Shown one piece after another: positions 1 through 5,085 of a stretch of DNA of 5,085 bases; the first letter of the stretch is position 1; each line of letters begins with the position of its first letter. The translations under genes and the position numbers were made by a program. This DNA comes from Bacillota bacterium (lineage in GTDB: Bacteria; Bacillota; Bacilli; Paenibacillales; NBRC-103111), in contig JAEWAA010000673.1 in the NCBI GenBank assembly GCA_023391955.1, positions 1-5,085 of the forward strand. The letters are read 5' to 3'. The notes under the pieces are model-generated. The model was given only the letters and a program-made list of their open reading frames with translations, made no database searches and had not been told where the DNA came from.

Positions 1-2459
1 CCCGGGTACTGAGGGGGGGCAAACCCGTTAGTGAGATCGAGGTGGTCCAAACACCGGGCAAAAGCAGCAGATATATTCATACCACCAAGCTGCCCATGGT
101 GGATGCGTACGGTAATCAAAGCTATCTGCTGGGCATTTCCGAGGACATCACCGATCTGAAGCAGAAGGAAAAGCAGCTGGAGGAGGCTTTGCGGCTGGCG
201 GAGGAAGCCACCCAGGCCAAGTCCCAGTTCCTGGCGAATATGAGCCACGAAATCCGGACCCCCATGAATGCCATTATCGGGCTGGCTTACCTGGCGCTCC
301 GTACAGAGCTGACCGGCAAACAAAAGGACTATGTCTCCAAAATACATAATGCAGGAAAATCCCTATTGGGAGTTTTAAACGATGTTCTTGATATCTCCAA
401 AATCGAATCCGGGAAGCTTCAAATGGAGCAGGTGGATTTTGTGCTGGAGGATGTCATTGGCCAAACCATCGGTCTTGTCAGCCAGCAGGCCCACGACAAA
501 GGGCTGGAGCTTCTGTCCCGCCTGGGACCGGGCATTCCCCGGACTCTCAAAGGAGACCCCTTGCGGCTGGGGCAGATTCTGATGAATCTTCTGAGCAATG
601 CCGTGAAATTTACCAGGGAGGGTCAGGTGGAGATTCAGATCGAACGGGTTTCCGGTTACCGGGATAAGCTGGAGCTGAAATTCTCCGTTTCCGATACGGG
701 CATCGGTATGACTCCAGAGGCTAAGTCCCGGATGTTCCAGGCCTTCATGCAAGCGGACAATTCCACAACTCGCAAGTACGGCGGGACCGGGCTCGGACTG
801 GCCATCAGCAAGGAGCTGGTGGAAATGATGGGCGGCTCCATCTGGGTGGAGAGTGTGGAAGGGGAAGGCAGTGTGTTCAGCTTTAAGGTCTGGTTTGAGG
901 TTCCCGAGGCGGCTCTCGCCCACGGCCGGATTGTGCCGGAACGGCTGGACGGCCTCCGGGTTCTGGTGGTGGACGATAATTATACCGCCCGGGAAATTCT
1001 GTCGGAGTATCTGGGGCAAATGCACTGCCGTGTGGAAACGGCCGAATCCGGTGAGGAGGCTCTGCGCGCTGTAGCCGGGGCAGATCAGAGCCAGCCCTTC
1101 GATCTGATCCTCCTGGATTGGAAAATGGAGGGCATCTGCGGTCTGGAAACTTCTACTCTGATCCGGAACGACCCGTCCATCCGGCACCAGCCAGCCATTA
1201 TTCTCGTTACCGCCTTCGGTGAGGACAGCTTGAAGAAGCAGGCGGAGGAAGCGATGGTGAATGATTATCTGGTGAAGCCGGTGAGCGAATCCATGCTGTT
1301 TGACGCCTTGGTGCGAATATTCGCTCCGCCAGCGGTCCTGCCGGAGGGCCGTGAGGCCCAGCCGGCAGGCACCGATATGGAGGGTTATGTTCTGCTGGTG
1401 GAGGATCATGAGATCAACCAGCAGATTGCTGTGGAGCTCTTAACCAGCCGGGGCTTGCGGGTGGATATCGCGGGCAATGGAGCCATTGCGGTAGAGAAAA
1501 TGAGAAACCAGGCCTCCTCTGAGGATCCGTATCACCTTATTCTGATGGATTTGCAGATGCCGGAGATGGATGGCTTTGAAGCGGCTGCCCGGATCAGGGC
1601 CATGGGGTATACGCTGCCTATCATCGCGATGACGGCCCGGACCCTGCCGGAGGAGCAGGAGATGTGTCTGGCTGCCGGGATGAACGATCATGTGGCGAAG
1701 CCCATTGATCCGGACAATCTGTTTGCCACGATCCGGCGGATTGCTCTTACTGCGCTTCCGGAGGTGGCGGCGGCTGCCGGAGACGGCCAGCAGGGGGATG
1801 CCGCAGCGCCGGAACCGGAAGGGCAGCAGGAGCAATGGCCTCCGAGCATCCACGGCATCGACCTGGAGGACGGCCTCCGCCGGGTGGGGCATAACGCCGA
1901 GCTGTACCGGAGGCTGCTGCTCAGCTTTGCAGACAACCAGGCGGATACAGCCGTACCGATTCGTTATGCGCTCCGGCAAGGGGATCTGGAGACGGTTCAG
2001 CGTCTGGTCCACAACCTGAAGGGGGTTACGGCCAATCTGGGCATATGGGTTATCAGCGGCTTATGTGACCGGATTGAGCGGAGGCTGCCGCAGGATGGGG
2101 AGGAGCAGGATGTCAACAGGGAAGCCGAGGACCTGGAGCAGCTGCTCCGCCGGGTTGCCTGGGAGATTAAGGAACGGATTCCCGCGGATCCGGAAGCCAA
2201 GGCAGAGGTGAAATTCCGCGCGGAGCCCACCGTTCAAGCCCTGCAGAAGCTGTTGGGTATGCTTCAGGACAGCGATAGTGAGGCCGTTGATTATTATGAA
2301 GCCATCAAGCATGAGCTGGCCACGCTTCTTTTGCCGGATGAAGAAAGTCACCTGGGACATTGCCTTAAATCTTATGAGTTGGAAGAGGCGGCCACCGTTA
2401 TTGAGGCCGTTCTTGCCCGCCATCCGGCTATGAAGGAAAGGAGCCATGACTGCCGATGA
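1..2459 (+). CDS. Hybrid sensor histidine kinase (PAS-HisKA-HATPase-REC-REC-HPt), 5' end missing
   Basis: Cytoplasmic part of a multi-step phosphorelay kinase. Residues are numbered from the GTG at 42. That GTG is not the true start: the frame is open to the window edge, no ribosome binding site precedes it, and the upstream codons continue a PAS domain. Residues 1-42 end the PAS/PAC (GISEDITDLKQKE), followed by a coiled coil (about 38-62). HisKA has SHEIRTP with phosphoacceptor His69. The HATPase has an N box (NLLSNAVKF, Asn186), G1 DTGIGM (218-223) and G2 GGTGLGL (247-253). REC1 has Asp311/312, phosphoacceptor Asp359, Thr390 and Lys412. REC2 has Glu454/Asp455, Asp503, Thr531 and Lys553. An Ala/Gln/Pro/Gly-rich linker (about 572-600) leads to HPt with His657 in HNLKGVTANLG. 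A helical module (about 728-795) ends the protein. All phosphotransfer residues are intact. The stop overlaps the next gene by 4 nt, so the two are probably co-translated. The signal sensed is unknown because the N-terminus is missing. Confidence 0.95.
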   Translation, partial: RVLRGGKPVSEIEVVQTPGKSSRYIHTTKLPMVDAYGNQSYLLGISEDITDLKQKEKQLEEALRLAEEATQAKSQFLANMSHEIRTPMNAIIGLAYLALRTELTGKQKDYVSKIHNAGKSLLGVLNDVLDISKIESGKLQMEQVDFVLEDVIGQTIGLVSQQAHDKGLELLSRLGPGIPRTLKGDPLRLGQILMNLLSNAVKFTREGQVEIQIERVSGYRDKLELKFSVSDTGIGMTPEAKSRMFQAFMQADNSTTRKYGGTGLGLAISKELVEMMGGSIWVESVEGEGSVFSFKVWFEVPEAALAHGRIVPERLDGLRVLVVDDNYTAREILSEYLGQMHCRVETAESGEEALRAVAGADQSQPFDLILLDWKMEGICGLETSTLIRNDPSIRHQPAIILVTAFGEDSLKKQAEEAMVNDYLVKPVSESMLFDALVRIFAPPAVLPEGREAQPAGTDMEGYVLLVEDHEINQQIAVELLTSRGLRVDIAGNGAIAVEKMRNQASSEDPYHLILMDLQMPEMDGFEAAARIRAMGYTLPIIAMTARTLPEEQEMCLAAGMNDHVAKPIDPDNLFATIRRIALTALPEVAAAAGDGQQGDAAAPEPEGQQEQWPPSIHGIDLEDGLRRVGHNAELYRRLLLSFADNQADTAVPIRYALRQGDLETVQRLVHNLKGVTANLGIWVISGLCDRIERRLPQDGEEQDVNREAEDLEQLLRRVAWEIKERIPADPEAKAEVKFRAEPTVQALQKLLGMLQDSDSEAVDYYEAIKHELATLLLPDEESHLGHCLKSYELEEAATVIEAVLARHPAMKERSHDCR
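2437..2443 (+). promoter_or_regulatory. Ribosome binding site for the HD-GYP gene
   Basis: AAAGGAG lies inside the last codons of the kinase gene, 12 nt before the ATG at 2456. Another ATG at 2446 is only 2 nt from this site and opens a frame that stops after five codons, so 2456 is the better start. The rather long spacing fits translational coupling through the ATGA overlap. Confidence 0.6.
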
Positions 2460-3553
2460 ATAGTAAGCCCGTTATTCTGGTAGTTGACGATACACCCGAT
2501 AATTTATCCCTATTAAGCGGTTTGCTGAAGGAGCATTACAAGGTCAAGGTGGCCACCTCCGGCAGCAAGGCCTTGCAGATTGCCCAAGCCTCCCCGCCCG
2601 ATCTGCTGCTGCTGGACGTCATGATGCCTGTGATGGACGGCTACGAAACCTGCCGGCACTTTAAGGAGGACGAGGCTTTAGCGGACATTCCCGTGATTTT
2701 TCTGACCGCCAAGAGTGATACGGAGGATGAAAATAAGGGGTTTGCCTGCGGGGCGGTGGATTATATCATCAAGCCCATCAGCTCCGCCATTCTCCTCTCC
2801 CGGGTGAAAACCCATCTGGAGCTGAAGCAGACAAAGGATTTTCTGAAAAACCAGAATGAATTTCTGGAGCTGGAGATCTCGCGGCGGATCAAGGAGATTT
2901 CCCGCATCCAGGAGGCCACCATCATGTCAATGGCAGCCTTGGCGGAAATCCGGGATACGGATACCGGCAACCACATACAGCGCACCAAGCTATACATACA
3001 GGAACTGGCCACATGGCTGTCCAAAACAAGCAAATATAACAAACAGCTCAATCAGGAAAACATTGATCTGATCGTTACCTCCGCCCCTCTTCATGACATC
3101 GGGAAGGTGGGGATTCCCGACCATATTCTGCTGAAGCCCGGCCGCTTGACGCCCGAGGAATTTGATATTATGAAAACTCATACCGTATTGGGCAGAGAAG
3201 CGATAGACAGGGCGGAGCGGGTTATGGATGAGACGGAAACCTTCTTGCATTTCGCCAAGGAAATTGTTTATTCCCACCACGAAAAATGGAACGGCACCGG
3301 CTATCCCGACGGGCTGGCGGGGGAGGATATCCCCTTGTCGGCGCGGCTGATGGCCGTGGCGGATGTGTACGACGCGTTAACCAGCAAACGGGTATATAAG
3401 GATGCCTTCAGCCATAATCAGGCGGTGGAACTTATCGTGCGGGAGGCAGGGGTCCATTTCGACCCGGATATTATCGAGGTGTTCCTGAAATGCCAGCACC
3501 GCTTCCTGGAAATATCCGAGCTGTATAAGGAGCCGCGGGGCATCATGGGGTAA
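2456..3553 (+). CDS. Response regulator with HD-GYP domain, predicted cyclic di-GMP phosphodiesterase
   Basis: A 365-residue cytosolic response regulator predicted to hydrolyse cyclic di-GMP when its receiver is phosphorylated. REC spans about 5-120, with Asp11/Asp12, phosphoacceptor Asp54 (LLLDVMMPVMDG), Thr84 and Lys106. A helical linker (about 120-155) joins it to HD-GYP (about 155-350). The metal and signature residues are present: GNH with His173, HDIGK with His213/Asp214, His242 in MKTH, His274/His275 in HHEKWNGTGYP (GYP at 282-284) and Asp303 in ADVYDAL. The residue four before His173 is Asp169, where many family members have Glu (ETGNH). Length is typical of RpfG-like REC-HD-GYP proteins. 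The start overlaps the kinase stop as ATGA, so this is the likely output of that kinase, with the HPt as donor. Activity on other cyclic dinucleotides cannot be excluded. There is no GGDEF domain to make c-di-GMP in this window. Confidence 0.95.
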   Translation: MNSKPVILVVDDTPDNLSLLSGLLKEHYKVKVATSGSKALQIAQASPPDLLLLDVMMPVMDGYETCRHFKEDEALADIPVIFLTAKSDTEDENKGFACGAVDYIIKPISSAILLSRVKTHLELKQTKDFLKNQNEFLELEISRRIKEISRIQEATIMSMAALAEIRDTDTGNHIQRTKLYIQELATWLSKTSKYNKQLNQENIDLIVTSAPLHDIGKVGIPDHILLKPGRLTPEEFDIMKTHTVLGREAIDRAERVMDETETFLHFAKEIVYSHHEKWNGTGYPDGLAGEDIPLSARLMAVADVYDALTSKRVYKDAFSHNQAVELIVREAGVHFDPDIIEVFLKCQHRFLEISELYKEPRGIMG

Positions 3554-3607
3554 TATCCCTTCTTTTCCCTGGGGTGACTCTCCTCTAATGGCTGTGCCCA
3601 TTTCGAG

Positions 3608-3654
3608 GCCTCCATTCCTGATCCTGCCTGCGGCATGGGCCAAGTAATGGAGGC
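3608..3654 (+). repeat. Inverted repeat (9-bp perfect stem) between the HD-GYP and DUF624 genes
   Basis: GCCTCCATT at 3608-3616 is exactly complementary to AATGGAGGC at 3646-3654, with a 29-nt loop that contains a small TGCC/GGCA hairpin (3625-3635). It lies about 55 nt after the HD-GYP stop. No T-run follows (the next bases are G-rich), so it is not a canonical intrinsic terminator. It could be a weak or factor-dependent terminator, or an mRNA 3' stabiliser. Apart from this, the promoter and the ribosome binding site, I see nothing in 3554-3739. Confidence 0.45.
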
Positions 3655-3688
3655 GGGGGAGCCGCTACCGATTTTGCTGGAAATAGGC

Positions 3689-3694
3689 TATAAT
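3689..3694 (+). promoter_or_regulatory. Possible sigma-A -10 box upstream of the DUF624 gene
   Basis: A perfect TATAAT lies about 45 nt before the start codon. No good -35 accompanies it: TTGCTG at 3674-3679 is only 9 nt away, and the hexamer at the standard 17-nt distance (3666-3671, TACCGA) matches poorly. There is no TGn extension. It is plausible as an activator-dependent or weak promoter that separates this gene from the signalling operon. Confidence 0.4.
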
Positions 3695-3724
3695 ATATGC
3701 ATGATGTGATTCTGGCACTATGTT

Positions 3725-3731
3725 AAGGAGG
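3725..3731 (+). promoter_or_regulatory. Strong ribosome binding site that decides a TTG start
   Basis: AAGGAGG is a full match to the anti-Shine-Dalgarno sequence. It sits 8 nt before TTG 3740 and 14 nt before ATG 3746. The spacing favours TTG. The in-frame ATG two codons later would remove only Met-Glu from the protein. Confidence 0.75.
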
Positions 3732-3739
3732 AGCTTCTT

Positions 3740-4507
3740 TTGGAAATGCGGGGCATTATGGGCGGGTTTTACCGTATATCGGAATGGATTATGCGGTTGA
3801 GCGCCATCAATCTTTTGTGGGTGATTTGTTCCATCCCGGTCTTTTTTATGCTGCTGACCATGCTGGCATCGCCGGAAATGACTGTGGATGTTATGCTTTC
3901 TTCTTTATGGATAATCGCAATTTTGTGTCCGTTTACATTGATCCCCGCCACAGTGGCGATGTACGGCGTTGCCCGCAAGTGGGTGATGGGGGATACGGAT
4001 GTTCCTTTGTTTAAAACCTATTTCCGTTGTTATAAAGAAAACTACAAACAAGCCATGCTGGGCGGCCTGCTGTTTCTGGTTATCGGCGTTCTGCTGATTG
4101 TCTGTATCCGGTTTTATTCCTCCCAGACCAATGCCTTGCGCTGGCTGTCGTTTCTGTTTATCTCCTTTGGCGTCGTGTATGTCGGCGCATTGTTGAACTT
4201 CTTTTCATTGATGGTCCATTTTCATATGAAGCTGCTTCAACTGGTGAAGAATGCGTTTATAATGACTATGGGACAGCCGTTCACCTCCATCGGGATCCTG
4301 GCTACCAATGCGGTGATTGTGTATATCAGCACCCGGTACACCTTTTTGATCCCCTTCTTCATGGGCAGCGTCAGCGCCTTCGTGACCTTCTGGTATTTCT
4401 ACCGCGGGTTCCAACGGCTGCAGGACAAGGCCGAGAAGGCCAAGGAAAAGGCCGGAGAGCTGGAAGCAGCAGAAGAGGACGAGCTGAACGCGCCGACCAA
4501 ACTGTAG
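3740..4507 (+). CDS. DUF624 / YesL-family integral membrane protein
   Basis: A 255-residue polytopic membrane protein. The N-terminus MEMRGIMGGFYRISEWIMRL followed by INLLWVICSIPVF is characteristic of the DUF624 (YesL) family. Hydrophobic segments lie at about 20-42, 52-76, 106-125, 134-158, 182-198 and 200-220. The tail (about 224-250) is charged, Lys/Glu/Ala-rich and probably a cytoplasmic helix or short coiled coil. The loop GVARKWVMGDTDVPLFKTYF (76-95) is also typical of the family. Biochemical function is unknown. B. subtilis YesL and many relatives are encoded beside carbohydrate ABC transporters and two-component systems for sugar uptake, but no transporter is visible here. The start is TTG, chosen by an AAGGAGG 8 nt upstream. 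The 186-nt gap and the -10-like box suggest transcription apart from the kinase operon. No terminator is visible between its stop and the 6S promoter. Confidence 0.88.
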   Translation: MEMRGIMGGFYRISEWIMRLSAINLLWVICSIPVFFMLLTMLASPEMTVDVMLSSLWIIAILCPFTLIPATVAMYGVARKWVMGDTDVPLFKTYFRCYKENYKQAMLGGLLFLVIGVLLIVCIRFYSSQTNALRWLSFLFISFGVVYVGALLNFFSLMVHFHMKLLQLVKNAFIMTMGQPFTSIGILATNAVIVYISTRYTFLIPFFMGSVSAFVTFWYFYRGFQRLQDKAEKAKEKAGELEAAEEDELNAPTKL

Positions 4508-4521
4508 GTATATTCTGATAT

Positions 4522-4550
4522 TTTACTTTTGCTTCAGCGAAGATTATAAT
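4522..4550 (+). promoter_or_regulatory. Sigma-A promoter of the 6S RNA gene
   Basis: TTTACT (4522-4527, four of six consensus bases) and a perfect TATAAT (4545-4550) are separated by exactly 17 nt. The predicted start is around 4555-4558, which puts the 5' end of the transcript just before the CCTGC strand of the closing stem. A short CTTC/GAAG inverted repeat (4532-4542) lies in the spacer and is probably incidental. Confidence 0.8.
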
Positions 4551-4556
4551 AAAGAC

Positions 4557-4745
4557 ACATTCCTGCGATGTGCGTATTGGTCCTCCATTGTTTTGAACCA
4601 ATGAATGTTTCTAGGGAGATCAAGATCGTCGCGCGGCTGACCTGCCCCCCTGATGCGGGGGACTTCAAAAGCGCGGCTGCGGTCACCCACCTGCGAGAGC
4701 GGGTTTGAAGCATAGAGGACCGGACGGCATAGGCGGGTAACCCAA
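4557..4745 (+). ncRNA. ssrS: 6S RNA (regulator of sigma-A RNA polymerase)
   Basis: 6S RNA mimics an open promoter and sequesters the housekeeping RNA polymerase holoenzyme, mainly in stationary phase. About 189 nt fits the family. The ends pair: CCTGC 4562-4566 with GCGGG 4733-4737, ATGT 4568-4571 with GCAT 4727-4730, and a continuous 9-bp stem of TTGGTCCTC 4577-4585 with GAGGACCGG 4715-4723 (including G-U pairs). A large central bubble follows. Its 5' side holds GTTTTGAACC, and its 3' side carries the hairpin ACCTGC-GAGA-GCGGGT (4689-4704) with a GNRA tetraloop. The apical arm includes TGACC 4638-4642 with GGTCA 4681-4685 and a CCCCC/GGGGG hairpin (4646-4661). The upstream promoter has ideal spacing, and a stable hairpin lies just downstream. 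No ORF with a ribosome binding site occupies the region. Identification is from structure and remembered consensus; a covariance-model search would settle it. Confidence 0.87.
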
Positions 4746-4769
4746 AGACTCCTTCTTCGGAAGGAGTCT
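4746..4769 (+). terminator. 6S RNA terminator hairpin, apparently without its U-tract
   Basis: AGACTCCTTC (4746-4755) pairs perfectly with GAAGGAGTCT (4760-4769) across a TTCG loop closed by C-G, the very stable cUUCGg tetraloop. An AAA run precedes the stem, as in a bidirectional Rho-independent terminator. The T-run expected after the stem is absent: the sequence continues CAGACTGAAGAC, which belongs to the transposase gene on the other strand. Termination efficiency is therefore uncertain. Confidence 0.7.
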
Positions 4770-5085
4770 CAGACTGAAGACAAACGCCTTTGTTTCGTTT
4801 CGAAACAGAGGCGTTTGTTCGTAAGAGTAGAAAAATGGAAAAGAAGATGGGGTATTCCCTCTATGCCACTTGAGCGCCAGAGCCAAGTGGCTAGCTTTTT
4901 GAGATTCATGGCAGCAAAAACTAGCTTCGCCTGCATGGATACCTTCTTCAATCCGCGTAAGGTCGTCCAGCGCATGCCATGCTTTTCATTCATATCTGCA
5001 AAGACCCGTTCAATGGTCTCCTTGCGTTTTGAGTAAATCGCCTTATTCTCTTCCGTGTGACGAAGGTGATCGGCTTCCTCCAAGT
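4769..5085 (-). CDS. IS1182-like transposase, C-terminal part only (gene runs off the window)
   Basis: DDE transposase fragment of about 105 codons. The frame is open through the right edge. The first possible start is a TTG at 5083, which is simply an internal Leu, so most of the gene lies outside. Numbering from that Leu, YSKRKETIERVFADMNEKHGMR-like sequence (17-38) is the final-glutamate region of the catalytic domain. Glu25 in IERVF is the likely acidic residue. Residues 39-69 (TTLRGLKKVSMQAKLVFAAMNLKKLATWLW) are the typical IS1182-type C-terminal helix. The last about 35 residues are less conserved and are encoded partly by a strong hairpin. The gene is convergent with the 6S RNA, and its TGA stop (4769-4771) abuts the 6S terminator stem. 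Whether the full gene is intact cannot be judged here. The family call rests on recognised motifs; IS5- or IS4-like relatives are less likely. Confidence 0.82.
   Translation of the reverse strand, partial: LEEADHLRHTEENKAIYSKRKETIERVFADMNEKHGMRWTTLRGLKKVSMQAKLVFAAMNLKKLATWLWRSSGIEGIPHLLFHFSTLTNKRLCFETKQRRLSSV
4770..5085 (-). mobile_element. Right-hand part of an IS1182-like insertion sequence
   Basis: The transposase fragment defines the element. Its inner end is proposed at about 4770, directly after the 6S terminator stem, because the sequence changes there from a recognisable terminator to transposase codons. The other end, the terminal inverted repeats and any target duplication lie outside the window, so the boundary is an inference. 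Confidence 0.6.
4780..4818. terminator. 18-bp hairpin at the 3' end of the transposase gene
   Basis: Positions 4780-4797 are complementary to 4801-4818 around a TTT loop (4798-4800), with a single non-Watson-Crick position (T4790/G4808; a G-U wobble in plus-strand RNA, C-A in minus-strand RNA). The outer arms are ACAAACGCC and GGCGTTTGT. It is encoded within the last codons of the transposase (about residues 89-102 of the fragment). No T-run follows on either strand. It probably blocks or slows transcription crossing the IS end, and it may serve as the back-up 3' boundary for 6S transcripts. Confidence 0.55.

Noticed and set aside
42..44. GTG at 42 as the start of the histidine kinase
   Set aside because: The frame is open back to the window edge, no ribosome binding site is suitably placed, and the upstream codons continue a PAS fold. 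The gene is truncated by the window, not started there.
375..1409. Long minus-strand open frame of 344 codons inside the kinase gene
   Set aside because: It is the antisense shadow of a GC-rich conserved kinase sequence. The residues are His/Gln/Leu-rich with no recognisable domain, and the plus-strand frame carries all expected motifs.
2446..2463. Five-codon ORF (ATG at 2446, TAG at 2461-2463) across the kinase/HD-GYP junction
   Set aside because: Its ATG is only 2 nt from the AAAGGAG site, too close for initiation. The ATG at 2456 opens the clear REC-HD-GYP frame. It is most simply chance.
3674..3694. TTGCTG/TATAAT as a standard sigma-A promoter
   Set aside because: The spacing is only 9 nt, far below 16-18. 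Only the TATAAT was kept, as a low-confidence -10 box.
3535..3762. Near-direct repeat GCGGGGCAT(C/T)ATGGG at 3535-3549 and 3748-3762 flanking the spacer
   Set aside because: The 14/15 match is striking, but both copies are coding (GIMG), and RGIMGGF is the ordinary start of DUF624 proteins. Chance or codon constraint explains it better than a duplication.
4532..4542. CTTC/GAAG hairpin as a terminator for the DUF624 gene
   Set aside because: The 4-bp stem with a 3-nt loop is too weak, and it lies inside the spacer of the 6S promoter.
4681..4704. GGTCACCCACCTGCGAGAGCGGG as part of a GEMM (cyclic di-GMP) riboswitch, tempting beside an HD-GYP gene
   Set aside because: The remaining conserved riboswitch core and receptor helix are missing, and no gene lies downstream on that strand. 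The segment fits the 6S 3' bubble hairpin instead.
4815..5036. Plus-strand ORF of 73 codons at the right edge
   Set aside because: It is antisense to the transposase, which has clear family motifs in the minus frame. It has no ribosome binding site or known domain.

Overview
The window looks like chromosomal DNA from a low-GC-phylum (Firmicutes) relative, most likely Paenibacillus or a close genus. The reasons are moderately GC-rich genes with strong AAGGAGG-type ribosome binding sites, a DUF624/YesL-type membrane protein with the RGIMGGFYRISEWIMRL start, a Firmicutes-style 6S RNA and an IS1182-type transposase. The genus is inferred from family resemblance, not proven.

Positions 1-3553 hold a two-gene signalling operon on the plus strand. 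The first gene is a hybrid sensor histidine kinase whose 5' part lies outside the window. What remains is the end of a PAS domain, then HisKA, HATPase, two receiver domains, an HPt domain and a C-terminal helical module. Its stop codon overlaps (ATGA) the start of a receiver/HD-GYP response regulator, a predicted cyclic di-GMP phosphodiesterase. Together they could form a self-contained phosphorelay (HisKA > REC > HPt > REC-HD-GYP), similar in layout to Xanthomonas RpfC/RpfG.

Positions 3554-3739 are a gene-free spacer with a 9-bp inverted repeat, a possible promoter and a strong ribosome binding site. It leads into a DUF624 (YesL-like) integral membrane protein of unknown function (3740-4507), read from a TTG start.

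Positions 4508-4769 contain no protein gene but hold what I read as a 6S RNA gene (ssrS), with a good sigma-A promoter at 4522-4550, the long closing stem, the central bubble and a GNRA-capped hairpin. A 10-bp UUCG-capped hairpin follows.

From about 4770 to the right edge lies the 3' end of an IS1182-like transposase on the minus strand, converging on the 6S gene. Its TGA stop lies exactly where the U-tract of the 6S terminator would be expected. This suggests that an insertion sequence landed at the terminator hairpin. A second, 18-bp hairpin inside the last transposase codons may terminate transcription instead. I found no CRISPR array, tRNA, rRNA or defence system.
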